Below, piece by piece: positions 24,050-32,946 of a stretch of 64,000 bases of DNA. The stretch's first letter is position 1. Every line of letters starts with the position of its first letter. Origin of the DNA: UBA6926 sp045562535 (GTDB taxonomy: Bacteria; Chloroflexota; Dehalococcoidia; UBA6926); the NCBI GenBank assembly GCA_045562535.1, contig JBJKVP010000001.1, positions 1 to 64,000 of the forward strand. The letters are read 5' to 3'. Both the position numbers and the translations under genes were made by a program. The notes beneath the pieces are model-generated. The model did no database searches and had not been told where the DNA came from. It was given only the letters and a program-made list of their open reading frames with translations.

Positions 24050-25762
24050 CTAATCCTCTAAAAACAAAGCTAGACTTTCTTTGATGACATCCTCATGAAT
24101 AGCAAAAAAGGTTCCTGGGTTCGTGGAGTAGGAACGTGTCATTCCTATTACCATTCCATCTGTGTCAACAACCGGGCCACCGCTATCCCCGGGAGCAATC
24201 GGTGCATCCATCATAATATGCTTGATAGGGGATGATTGACCTTGAGAAAAGATTTTGACTTGGGACAGTACTCCCACATTGGCAGCAGCTCTACCAGCTG
24301 ATTGGTTGATCAATGTACCTCGATCGGAATAACCTAGAGCCATCAATGGAGACGCATAATGACCCGTATCTATATCTCCAACAAGTAATGGTTTTGCGCC
24401 CTCGGGCAAATTTATTTTCCCAGGATCGAACTTTAGAACGGCGATGTCTCTAGACGCATCTCGTACAACCACTGAAGCAACAAAAGGAAGCCCCGTCATT
24501 TGGAAAACTTTCATTGAGGGACCACTACCTACCACGTGGTTTACAGTAATAATAATACCGTCCTTATATAGCCAACCCGTACCGTAAGCAGTAGTAGCGG
24601 GATCTTGAACATAAAATATTGATGGCGTGAAATCTTTCCATATCCTATTAAAATCTGGCTCTGTAGGTTGCTCGATAATTTCCAACGCTTCTTTGTAAAG
24701 TCGAAGCGCAGTAGATGCTTCAGATCCATCAGTTACGGATACCGCTCTAATCGTATAAACTCCCGGCACTATATCATCAGGAATCGCAGGGACTCTATTT
24801 GACCCAAAAGTTGTCTCTCCTGCTCCAGATAAATTAGTATCTATGCTACCCACTGTGTAACTTATCTTCGCTCCATACGCAGATACAATGGTCACATTGA
24901 TTCGATCCTCTGGCGCCCATCCCGCTAGCTCCACGTGTAATTCTGAATCACCAACTACTTTACGAGTAGAATCAATCAAAATCACTGGTGCAATCGGTTG
25001 CTCGATAATTTCCAATGCTTCTTTATATACTCGAAGCGCAGTAGATGCTTCAGATCCATCAGTTACGGATACCGCTCTAATCGTATAAACTCCCGGCACT
25101 ATATCATCAGGAACCGCAGGGAATTGATCTGACCCGAGAGCGGTCTCACCTGCACCAGATGAATTAATGTCTACGCTCCCTATGGTGTAATTTACCCCTA
25201 CTCCATACGCCGATACGATAGTTACAGTAATTCGATCTCCTGGCACCCATCCCGCTAGCTCCACGTGTAATTCTGAATCACCAACTACTTTACGAGTAGA
25301 ATCAACGGAAATCACTGGTGCAATCGGTTGCTCGATAATTTCCAATGCTTCTTTATATAGTCGAAGCGCGGTAGACGCTTCGGACCCATCAGTTACGGAT
25401 ACCGCTCTAATCGTATAAACTCCAGGAACTATATCCTCAGGAATCGCAGGAACTCTATCTGACCCAAGAGTGGTCTCACCTGCGCCAGATGAATTAATGT
25501 CTACGCTCCCTATGGTGTAATTTACTCCCACTCCATACGCCGATACGATAGTTACAGTAATTCGATCTTCTGGCACCCATCCCGCTAGCTCCACATGTAA
25601 TTCTGAATCACCAACTACTTTACGAGTAGAATCAACGGAAATCACTGGCGTAGGGACCTCTGGAATGTTCTTTATAGCAGATTCAATAGCACTATCTATA
25701 TCATCTTGTGTAGGACCACATCCAAAAATCAATATGGAAAGTATTAAGAGTGATCTGACCAT
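24050..25762 (-). CDS. Lipoprotein serine protease with three tandem Ig-like repeats
   Basis: A 570-aa surface lipoprotein. The signal peptide ends in the lipobox IFGC (Cys15). Three near-identical 110-residue beta-rich repeats span residues 38-147, 148-257 and 258-367, each starting VISVDSTRKVVGDSE or similar and ending LYKEALEIIEQP. Residues 368-570 are a trypsin/DegP-type protease domain with the triad His in TVNHVVG, Asp in RDIAVLKF and Ser in APGDSGGPV. No PDZ domain follows. The repeats probably hold the protease away from the membrane or bind a target. It lies 79 nt downstream of the DtxR-family gene on the same strand. Confidence 0.85.
   Translation of the reverse strand: MVRSLLILSILIFGCGPTQDDIDSAIESAIKNIPEVPTPVISVDSTRKVVGDSELHVELAGWVPEDRITVTIVSAYGVGVNYTIGSVDINSSGAGETTLGSDRVPAIPEDIVPGVYTIRAVSVTDGSEASTALRLYKEALEIIEQPIAPVISVDSTRKVVGDSELHVELAGWVPGDRITVTIVSAYGVGVNYTIGSVDINSSGAGETALGSDQFPAVPDDIVPGVYTIRAVSVTDGSEASTALRVYKEALEIIEQPIAPVILIDSTRKVVGDSELHVELAGWAPEDRINVTIVSAYGAKISYTVGSIDTNLSGAGETTFGSNRVPAIPDDIVPGVYTIRAVSVTDGSEASTALRLYKEALEIIEQPTEPDFNRIWKDFTPSIFYVQDPATTAYGTGWLYKDGIIITVNHVVGSGPSMKVFQMTGLPFVASVVVRDASRDIAVLKFDPGKINLPEGAKPLLVGDIDTGHYASPLMALGYSDRGTLINQSAGRAAANVGVLSQVKIFSQGQSSPIKHIMMDAPIAPGDSGGPVVDTDGMVIGMTRSYSTNPGTFFAIHEDVIKESLALFLED
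24661..25650 (-). repeat. Three tandem 330-bp repeats within the protease gene
   Basis: Units 24661-24990, 24991-25320 and 25321-25650 have identical length and are highly similar at the DNA level, including silent positions; the boundary word GGTTGCTCGATAATTTCCAA recurs at each junction with at most minor change. The period of 330 keeps the reading frame (110 codons). The unit nearest the protease domain has diverged most. Confidence 0.9.
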
Positions 25763-25841
25763 TAAAGGGAATCCCCTTTCAATTCATAAAGGGCAAAAAG
25801 ATAATATTTCAAAATCATATTATAAATTTCGTTTAAATAAA

Positions 25842-26564
25842 TTAACCACTATTTATAACGTTTATCTTGATTCTAGCTGCTACCTCGAAACCGACAGTTG
25901 CAGAGCCATCTGGAGTTCCCACTGTTACCACTCCAATTGACTTTCCTGACTCCACGATACTCACAGGTGTTCCAGGTAGTACGCCGCGCTCAATAAAAAA
26001 CTTAATTAATTCTGGGTCTTCTTCCGGGATACTACGTATTACATAATTTGTACCAATTGAAGCTTCATCAAGTCCAATAACTCCATCGTCACTAACAGAC
26101 TGTCCTTCTTCACCTGGAATGGTTTCACCAAAAGGACTTGTTCTAGGGTTACCAAGTTTCTGAATAATCACTTCCAATAACTCTGGAGATATAGCGTGTT
26201 CGAGCTTGTGTGCTTCAATATGAGCTCGATCAAGGGGGACACCTAACAAATCTACAACCATTCTTTCAGCGACTCTGTGGCGTCTAACCATATCTAAAGC
26301 AAAGTATTCTCCAAGTTCAGTTAAAACAATTGACCTACCTTCATCATCTTTTATGAGATTTTCTTTCTTCATTCTGCTGATCATGCCAGTGACAGAGGGC
26401 ATCGAAGTACCAATATGCTCATCAAGAGGGATCTCTCTTAATCCTTGTGCCAAATTAGTTACTGTAACTTCAATATTATCTTCATTTAAATGGAATATTG
26501 TAAGTAAGTAATTCTCCATTGGTTGAGATAAATTGATATCTTCTCTCACTGAATCATTTACCAT
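25842..26564 (-). CDS. DtxR-family metal-dependent transcriptional regulator
   Basis: A 240-aa regulator of the DtxR/IdeR/MntR family. The N-terminal winged helix includes TNLAQGLREI and PSVTGMISRMKKENLI. The metal and dimerisation domain follows (RRHRVAERMVVDLLG, AHKLEHAISPELLE). Residues 165-240 form an SH3/FeoA-like domain (VSIVESGKSIGVVTVG). With Fe(II) or Mn(II) bound it would repress uptake genes. It is divergent from an iron ABC operon 228 nt away, its obvious target. ATG 26564 is preceded by GGGGTAGGTGAG. Confidence 0.9.
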   Translation of the reverse strand: MVNDSVREDINLSQPMENYLLTIFHLNEDNIEVTVTNLAQGLREIPLDEHIGTSMPSVTGMISRMKKENLIKDDEGRSIVLTELGEYFALDMVRRHRVAERMVVDLLGVPLDRAHIEAHKLEHAISPELLEVIIQKLGNPRTSPFGETIPGEEGQSVSDDGVIGLDEASIGTNYVIRSIPEEDPELIKFFIERGVLPGTPVSIVESGKSIGVVTVGTPDGSATVGFEVAARIKINVINSG

Positions 26565-26629
26565 CTCACCTACCCCTTTTCAATAAATACCAGCGTAGAT
26601 TTTACATAGAATCCAACTGGGAATTACTC

Positions 26630-26641
26630 ATACAATTGTAT
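26630..26641. promoter_or_regulatory. Palindrome between the DtxR-type gene and the iron transporter
   Basis: The perfect 12-bp palindrome ATACAATTGTAT lies 65 nt upstream of the regulator gene and about 150 nt upstream of fbpA. Its position suits an operator controlling one or both genes. It does not match the classical DtxR box, so the assignment is weak. The rest of the 228-nt gap is AT-rich, with no further feature seen. Confidence 0.25.
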
Positions 26642-26792
26642 ACCATAATTTTATCCCATGATTCGTCTTGCTAAATTATTTAATTCGCTTATACTAATTA
26701 AATATTACAGTGCTTATTAATTACATTAAATGTTGGCACGACTAGCTTAATGAAGGATGAGCTTTTAGTAATTAGAATAAGGAAGATTTATA

Positions 26793-27869
26793 TTGAACAA
26801 TTTACTTAGGATTTCAACGTACTCAATTCTGTTTATTGGGCTTCTGTTTATTGGGCCTTCCTGCTCAGAATCAGATTCAGCAAGTACCAGTACGTCTGAA
26901 ATTCAAACAGGCTCTGTTACTGAAGAACTCGGTGGGAGTAACTCCCTGGTAGTATATTCAGGAAGAAGCGAGAAACTCGTTGGGCCTATTATCGAACAAT
27001 TTGAATTAACATCGGGGATTGATGTAGAAATAAAATATGGGAAAACCGCAGAAATAGCTGCAACTATCATGGAAGAGGGAAATAATTCACCGGCTGACTT
27101 ATTTTTCGCTCAGGACCCTGGTGGTTTAGGAGTTATTGAAGCTAATGATATGTTCGTCGTATTACCAGAACAAGTTACATCATTAGTTCCAGAGGGAAAA
27201 AGATCTGAAACTAACAAATGGGTTGGAATAACTGGCCGAGCAAGGACTTTGGTCCATAACAGTAGCATAGATAAAGCAGACCTTCCTAATGACCTTTGGG
27301 AGTTGGTCGATAATGACCGATGGAAGGGAAGAATCGGATATGCGCCAACTAACGGATCTTTCCAAGCGATGGTATCCGGTATGCGTGCAGAGTGGGGTGA
27401 AAAAAGAGCAGAAGAATGGTTAAACGCTCTTCTCGAACTTGAGCCACTAATCTATCCTAAAAACACTCCTCAAGTTGCAGCAGCGGCTGCCGGCGAAATC
27501 GACCTTGGACTAGTAAATCACTACTATCTCCACCGGTTCTTAGCCGATCAAGGTGACGCTTTCAAAGCTCGAAATCATCACTTACCAGCTGGAGGTCCAG
27601 GATCGATCGTATTGGTAGCAGGCGCAGGAGTATTAAAAACAGCTAAAAATGAAGAAAATGCATTCCTGTTCTTACAGTACCTATTATCACCTGTTGGCCA
27701 GCAATATTTTGCAAGTCAAACTTATGAATACCCCCTAGTAGAAGGAGTTAAGACAAATAGAATATTAACTCCTCTGGAAGATATAAATAGTCCGCAAATC
27801 TCATATACTAAGATGAATGATTTGCAAGGAACCATAGACCTTCTAACCAAGGTTGGTGCATTGCAATAG
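26793..27869 (+). CDS. Ferric iron ABC transporter substrate-binding lipoprotein (FbpA/FutA-like)
   Basis: A 358-aa binding protein with a lipoprotein signal ending GPSC. It has the family opening LVVYSGRSEKLVGPIIEQF and the paired tyrosines in LVNHYYLHRF that coordinate Fe(III). PADLFFAQDPGG and GRARTLVHN are also conserved. It delivers iron to the permease encoded next. The start is TTG 26793, with AAGGAAG upstream. It heads a three-gene operon opposite the DtxR-family regulator. Iron as substrate is inferred from residues and context. Confidence 0.88.
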   Translation: MNNLLRISTYSILFIGLLFIGPSCSESDSASTSTSEIQTGSVTEELGGSNSLVVYSGRSEKLVGPIIEQFELTSGIDVEIKYGKTAEIAATIMEEGNNSPADLFFAQDPGGLGVIEANDMFVVLPEQVTSLVPEGKRSETNKWVGITGRARTLVHNSSIDKADLPNDLWELVDNDRWKGRIGYAPTNGSFQAMVSGMRAEWGEKRAEEWLNALLELEPLIYPKNTPQVAAAAAGEIDLGLVNHYYLHRFLADQGDAFKARNHHLPAGGPGSIVLVAGAGVLKTAKNEENAFLFLQYLLSPVGQQYFASQTYEYPLVEGVKTNRILTPLEDINSPQISYTKMNDLQGTIDLLTKVGALQ

Positions 27870-27918
27870 TAATGACCGACGTTTAGAGGCTCTTTAGGAG
27901 AATAAGGAAAAGCCTTAC

Positions 27919-29517
27919 ATGAACCGAGACGTTTCAATCAAGATACCACGGATGCTAATAATACCAGCGGCGTCCGTGGTTTTTTTATCACTTTTACCAA
28001 TAGGTTACCTTTTTATTAGAACCTTGGGGTCGTTACCTGATCTTGTCCCGATTTTATTTAGATTACAGGTACTATTAATCATTATTAAAACTGGGTTGTT
28101 AGTCGTAACTGTATGTTTAAGTTGCATACTTATAGCACTAATATCCTGCTGGATAATTACAAGGACGGACATAAAATTCAAACCTGTCTGGTCCGGCTTG
28201 CTACCAATGCCATTGGTCGTACCTAGCTATGTCGGCGCGTTTATCATTATTATCGTTTTAGGGCCAAAAGGTATTCTACAAAAGGCGCTAGAACCTTTGG
28301 GGATTACAACTCTGCCTGATATCTATGGGTTTGAAGGGGCATGGCTAACTTTGACGTTCCTATGTTATCCATATATTTTTCTAACACTAAAATCAGCAAT
28401 GGAAAATATTGACCCCGCACTTCAAGAAATCGCTCAAAGTAGTGGATATAGTTACTGGAAATATTTCTTGAAAATAGAATTACCATTGCTGAGGCCATCT
28501 ATAACCTCCGGATCGATGTTGGTAATTCTCTACACTTTAAGCGATTTCGGTGCAGTATCATTATTGAGATACCAAACTTTTACGTGGTCAATATATTTAC
28601 AATATCAAGCAGCTTTTGACAGAACTTTAGCAGCCGGTTTATCGTTGATCCTCGCAACAATCGTAATATCCATATTGTATTTCGAAGCAAAAACCCGGAA
28701 AAACAGAGCTTATTATCGAACGAATGCAAGGGCGTCTCAATCCAAACCGCTGTTCCAATTGAATAAATGGCAAATACCTGCCTCTATGCTTTTGGGATCG
28801 GTATTATTAATAGGCCTAATCATCCCGCTATTCTTCCTCATATATCTTGCTTTCCAAGGTTTTATAACAGACCAAATACCCAAAAATATACTGAACTTAT
28901 CAATTAATTCACTGACAGTCTCTGTTGTGACAGCAATATCAACATTCGGAGCTGGAAGCTCCATCGCTTTGATAACTGCAAAATACAAGCATAAAATCGC
29001 TATTTTATTGGAAAACGCTTCATATATCGGGTTTGGTATACCAGGAATAGTTATAGCGCTAAGCCTTGTATTTTTTGGTGCAAATTATGCTAGCCTACTT
29101 TATCAAACAATTCCCTTCCTGATTTTTGGATACACGATCATGTTTATGCCCGCATTGATAGGAGCGTTCAAATCTTCATTGCTAAGTGTCAATCCACGAA
29201 TTGAGGAATCGTCAAAAATCTTAGGTGAGTCAGAGCTAGGTACGTTTCGACGTATATTACTACCTCTTACATCTCCGGGTATCTATCACGGTATGTCCCT
29301 CGTTTTCCTGTTAACCATAAAAGAATTACCTGTAACTCTTATATTAGGCCCATTAGATTTTGGTACACTTGCTACAGCGTTATGGAACGCTTCAGAGGAG
29401 GCGTTCTTCCTCGAAGCAGCAATATCAGGTGTGCTAATTATAGTTCTATCCATTATTCCTATATTTGGATTGAATAAATTAACAAATGAGAGATCGTTAT
29501 GGATACATTACAAATAG
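27919..29517 (+). CDS. Ferric iron ABC transporter permease (fused, FbpB-like)
   Basis: A 532-aa inner-membrane permease made of two homologous halves of about six helices each. Each half has an EAA loop that contacts the ATPase: EIAQSSGYSYWKYFLKIELP in the first and EESSKILGESELGTFRRILL in the second. This fused layout is typical of the FbpB/CysTW iron group. It lies 49 nt after the binding-protein gene, and its end overlaps the ATPase gene by 19 nt. Confidence 0.9.
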   Translation: MNRDVSIKIPRMLIIPAASVVFLSLLPIGYLFIRTLGSLPDLVPILFRLQVLLIIIKTGLLVVTVCLSCILIALISCWIITRTDIKFKPVWSGLLPMPLVVPSYVGAFIIIIVLGPKGILQKALEPLGITTLPDIYGFEGAWLTLTFLCYPYIFLTLKSAMENIDPALQEIAQSSGYSYWKYFLKIELPLLRPSITSGSMLVILYTLSDFGAVSLLRYQTFTWSIYLQYQAAFDRTLAAGLSLILATIVISILYFEAKTRKNRAYYRTNARASQSKPLFQLNKWQIPASMLLGSVLLIGLIIPLFFLIYLAFQGFITDQIPKNILNLSINSLTVSVVTAISTFGAGSSIALITAKYKHKIAILLENASYIGFGIPGIVIALSLVFFGANYASLLYQTIPFLIFGYTIMFMPALIGAFKSSLLSVNPRIEESSKILGESELGTFRRILLPLTSPGIYHGMSLVFLLTIKELPVTLILGPLDFGTLATALWNASEEAFFLEAAISGVLIIVLSIIPIFGLNKLTNERSLWIHYK

Positions 29518-30569
29518 AATTAAAGAGTATCTCAAAAAAGTACGGAAATACTCAAGCTGTAAATAATGTCACACTCAAAGTGAAAAAAGGCTCGATTCTA
29601 TCTGTAGTAGGACCAAGTGGTTGCGGAAAAACTACCTTGTTAAGGCTCATTGCAGGTTTCGAAAATCCAGACCAAGGTGAACTTTTAATGGGTGGGACTC
29701 CCATATGGGACCGAGTTAATAATGTTCCAGTACAAAAAAGAAACACCGGTATGATATTTCAAGACGGTGCATTATTTCCACATTTAGATGTACAGCAAAA
29801 CATCGGTTTTGCTATTAACAAAGATGAGGGAACAAATAGTGTTAACTCGTTAATAGAGTTAGTTGGGTTAAACGACAAGAAAACCCGTATGCCCCATGAG
29901 CTTTCCGGAGGCGAGCAACAAAGAGTGGCACTAGCCCGATCTTTAGCTACTAATCCTTCAACATTACTTCTAGACGAACCATTCTCAAACCTCGATATTC
30001 AAATAAGAAAAGGTATTAGAACCGAAGTTAAGGATATCCTTAAGTCTTACAACATGACTGCTATATTTGTCACACATGACCAGCAAGAGGCAGCAGAAAT
30101 GGGCGATCAAATAGCGGTCATGAAAGATGGGGAAATTGAGCAAATAGGAGATCCAGAGGAAGTATATACGAATCCCACTACTGAATTCACTGCGACTTTC
30201 TTCAGTCAAGCGAATATAGTGAATTGTAATATTGATAAGAACAAACTCAAGACATTTATATCTGAAACGGATCTGGACACAGATAGTAATTTGAATGGAA
30301 ATATGAAAGTTCTTATGTACCCACATCAGCTGAAGATAGAGCATTCTAGCTCTTCCAAACAAAAACACGGTATCGTCAAAAAGAAGGTTTTTCAAGGTAA
30401 TGCTTACAACTACACTGTTGAACTCGACAATAAAGAAAGCCTAGATTTAATTCAAATAGAGAGAGAGCCCATTCAACCAGGATCTCCTGTAAAAGTGACC
30501 TACATCCCGGAAGATTTTGTCATTTGCTTCGATAAAGGGGTTCAAAAAAAAATCAAAGTGGGTCAATGA
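29499..30569 (+). CDS. Ferric iron ABC transporter ATPase (FbpC-like)
   Basis: A 356-aa ATPase. Walker A GPSGCGKT, Q-loop in IFQDGALFPH, signature LSGGEQQRVALARSLA, Walker B LLLDEPFSNLD and switch VTHDQQEAAEMG are all intact. A C-terminal TOBE-like beta domain (about 240-356) follows. It energises the upstream permease. The ATG lies inside the permease gene. The first glycan gene follows after only 9 nt, so transcription may continue into the surface-glycan operon. Confidence 0.92.
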   Translation: MDTLQIELKSISKKYGNTQAVNNVTLKVKKGSILSVVGPSGCGKTTLLRLIAGFENPDQGELLMGGTPIWDRVNNVPVQKRNTGMIFQDGALFPHLDVQQNIGFAINKDEGTNSVNSLIELVGLNDKKTRMPHELSGGEQQRVALARSLATNPSTLLLDEPFSNLDIQIRKGIRTEVKDILKSYNMTAIFVTHDQQEAAEMGDQIAVMKDGEIEQIGDPEEVYTNPTTEFTATFFSQANIVNCNIDKNKLKTFISETDLDTDSNLNGNMKVLMYPHQLKIEHSSSSKQKHGIVKKKVFQGNAYNYTVELDNKESLDLIQIEREPIQPGSPVKVTYIPEDFVICFDKGVQKKIKVGQ

Positions 30570-30578
30570 GTTTGATAT

Positions 30579-31205
30579 ATGGGAAATAATAATCAAAACG
30601 TAGCACTGGAACCAATAGTCATTATCAATAACGACAACGAAGTACACCTAAAATACAAAATCCCACAGCAAGCAATTCTGTTAGACAGGGATGGTGTGAT
30701 TATTGAAGAGCAAACTAATTACCTTAGAACAGAAGATTCCATTACATTCATACCAGGTGCATTGGAAGCAATAAAAACCGTCAGTGACAGGAAGATACCA
30801 ATTATTGTTATAACCAATCAATCGGCTGTTGGAAGAAACATTATATCTCTCGAACAAGCAATTTTTCTGAATAAAGTTATCATGCAGCAAATAGAAGATT
30901 TCGGAGGGCATATCGATGCTATTTATATGTGCTACCACCATCCCAGCGATAACTGCGGTTGTAGAAAACCTGCCCCAAAGATGCCTCTTTTAGCCAAAGA
31001 ACAAATGAATCTAGACTTCACGAACTCTTACTTTATTGGCGATACGTTAAATGATATGAAAACCGCAAAAGCCGCGGGCCTGAAAGAAGTATTGGTACTT
31101 ACTGGGCATGGGGCGAATGAATACGAAAGTTTAGATGGAGTAAACCAAAAAGATTATCTGGTTACTAATGATCTGTCACAAGCTATAAAAAAAATATTCT
31201 CGTAA
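30579..31205 (+). CDS. gmhB: D,D-heptose 1,7-bisphosphate phosphatase (GmhB-like HAD)
   Basis: A 208-aa HAD phosphatase that removes the C7 phosphate of D-glycero-D-manno-heptose 1,7-bisphosphate. The nucleophile motif is LDRDGVI (35-41) and ITNQSAVGR is motif II. The GmhB zinc site is C118, H120, C126 and C128 within CYHHPSDNCGCRKP, and GDTLNDMKTA is motif IV. About 30 extra residues precede the normal start, and an in-frame stop at 30573 prevents any longer version. It is the first gene of the glycan locus. Confidence 0.88.
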   Translation: MGNNNQNVALEPIVIINNDNEVHLKYKIPQQAILLDRDGVIIEEQTNYLRTEDSITFIPGALEAIKTVSDRKIPIIVITNQSAVGRNIISLEQAIFLNKVIMQQIEDFGGHIDAIYMCYHHPSDNCGCRKPAPKMPLLAKEQMNLDFTNSYFIGDTLNDMKTAKAAGLKEVLVLTGHGANEYESLDGVNQKDYLVTNDLSQAIKKIFS

Positions 31206-31350
31206 GTAGCCATGGACAAGTCTGACAGATATAATCGCAGTAAGCTTATACAGACCTCGTAAATTTACCAAATTAACAAAGTGAGTGATCGAGGATAAAA
31301 GCTCAACAGGCATACAAATGCCTACGCCAGTAGTATGAGGAGGTTTCAGA
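31206..31350 (+). promoter_or_regulatory. 145-nt gap with -10 box and hairpin before the sugar operon
   Basis: A perfect TATAAT lies at 31230-31235, with no convincing -35. A small hairpin, AGGCAT-ACAA-ATGCCT, lies at about 31309-31324, followed by GAGGAGGT, the SD of the next gene. This could be an internal promoter for the main glycan operon. Confidence 0.35.
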
Positions 31351-32286
31351 TTGTCCCAAATATTGATAACAGGCGGTAGCGGTTATTTGGGGTCAATATT
31401 ATCTGAATATTTGCTATCCCAAGGGCATCGAGTTACCGTACTTGATAACCTAGCGTTCAATCAACACAGCCTTTTCCACCTTTGTGCCAATGAGGATTTC
31501 GATTTTTTTGTTGGGGATGCTAGGGACCGAGATATGTTAGTTCCCCTTTTACGAGACGCGGAATACATTATTCCTCTAGCAGCTGTTGTTGGAGCACCGG
31601 CCTGCGATAGAGATCCTGGCTTAGCAGAATCACTAAATTTTGAGGCAATTCAAACTATAAATAACCTACGAGGGAAAGATCAAAAAATTATATTCCCCAC
31701 TACAAACAGTGGTTATGGAACACAGACAGCCGAAGAATACTGTACCGAAGAAACACCCATGGAGCCAATCTCAATATATGGAAAGACCAAGGTTAGGGCT
31801 GAGCAACTACTATTAGATTCTGAAAACGTGATAACACTACGGCTTGCTACTGTTTTCGGTGTTTCACCAAGAATGCGTCTTGATTTACTAGTTAACCATT
31901 TCGTACACGCTGCTGTAACGCAAGGTTATTTAACTGTTTTTGAGAAACATTTCAAACGAAATTATATACATATTAGAGATGTTGCAGACTGTTTCGAACA
32001 CTGTATATCGAATTTCGATTCAATGGTTAACGAAGCATATAACGCAGGCCTAGACACCGCAAATATATCTAAAGAAGAGTTAGTTGGCAAGATCAAAGAA
32101 TTTGTACCTAATTTCCACGTAAATTTTTCTGATATAGGAACCGACCCCGACAAACGAAACTATATAGTTTCCAATGAAAAACTAAGGAAAAATGGTTTTG
32201 AAGCAAAAAGAACTTTAGATAAAGGAATAGTGGAATTAATAAAAGCCTATAGGATGTTAGGTCGAAGCGAATTCAGCAACGTCTGA
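31351..32286 (+). CDS. NAD-dependent sugar-nucleotide epimerase/dehydratase (extended SDR)
   Basis: A 311-aa extended short-chain dehydrogenase. The NAD-binding ILITGGSGYLGS is at the N-terminus; the catalytic serine region is TTNSGYG, and the Tyr/Lys pair lies in YGKTKVRAEQ. RNYIHIRDVAD is the common C-terminal substrate segment. Similar proteins act on GDP- or UDP-sugars; the substrate here is unclear, but its place between the heptose genes suggests a heptose or its nucleotide. It starts at TTG 31351 behind GGAGG. Confidence 0.82.
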   Translation: MSQILITGGSGYLGSILSEYLLSQGHRVTVLDNLAFNQHSLFHLCANEDFDFFVGDARDRDMLVPLLRDAEYIIPLAAVVGAPACDRDPGLAESLNFEAIQTINNLRGKDQKIIFPTTNSGYGTQTAEEYCTEETPMEPISIYGKTKVRAEQLLLDSENVITLRLATVFGVSPRMRLDLLVNHFVHAAVTQGYLTVFEKHFKRNYIHIRDVADCFEHCISNFDSMVNEAYNAGLDTANISKEELVGKIKEFVPNFHVNFSDIGTDPDKRNYIVSNEKLRKNGFEAKRTLDKGIVELIKAYRMLGRSEFSNV

Positions 32287-32327
32287 GAAAAACCTTAGAA
32301 TTACGATCGGCTAGAAGAGGAATTCAC

Positions 32328-32933
32328 ATGAACAAAGAAAGTTTTTCAGAGAACAGCCAGATCGATTTCGTAAAAAACACGTTTCTAGAGAGTGCAGATA
32401 TTCAAACAAAAACGGCTGCAGCATGTTCCACGGATATCATTTCAGCAGCAAAATTAATGACTCAGTCATTACAGAATGGTAATAAAATCCTCCTATGCGG
32501 TAACGGAGGATCTGCAGCAGACTGTCAGCATATGGCTACCGAATTACTTTCGCAAATTGATCGGGATCTTGACCGACCTGGGCTAGCAGCGATTGCCCTT
32601 ACTGCAGATACAACTTTCATAACAGGGTACTCAAATGATTTCGAATATAGTGGCATTTTTGAACGGCAGGTTAATGCTTTAGGATCAGAAGGCGATGTAC
32701 TAGTAGCAATAAGTACTAGCGGAGATTCTGCTAACATATTAAAAGCTGTTGAGGCAGCCTCAAAAAAAAATATCAGTACCATTGGACTAACCGGAGATTC
32801 TGGAAAATTAAAATCTTTAGTAGATCTGTCCATAGAAATTCCTAGCAATAATATCCAATTCATACAAGAGTCACACATTGTCACAGAACATATAATTTGC
32901 ATGCTTATTGAAAAATATCTTTTCAGTGAATAG
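32328..32933 (+). CDS. gmhA: Sedoheptulose 7-phosphate isomerase (GmhA-like SIS)
   Basis: A 201-aa SIS-fold isomerase that converts sedoheptulose 7-phosphate to D-glycero-D-manno-heptose 7-phosphate. CGNGGSAADCQHMATELLSQ is the diagnostic phosphate-binding and active-site stretch, AISTSGDSANILKA the second phosphate loop, and QESHIVTEHIICMLIE the C-terminal helix with the catalytic histidine. It is followed by the matching kinase after 13 nt, so the heptose route is genetically coupled. Confidence 0.88.
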   Translation: MNKESFSENSQIDFVKNTFLESADIQTKTAAACSTDIISAAKLMTQSLQNGNKILLCGNGGSAADCQHMATELLSQIDRDLDRPGLAAIALTADTTFITGYSNDFEYSGIFERQVNALGSEGDVLVAISTSGDSANILKAVEAASKKNISTIGLTGDSGKLKSLVDLSIEIPSNNIQFIQESHIVTEHIICMLIEKYLFSE

Positions 32934-32946
32934 AGGGTTCATTTAG

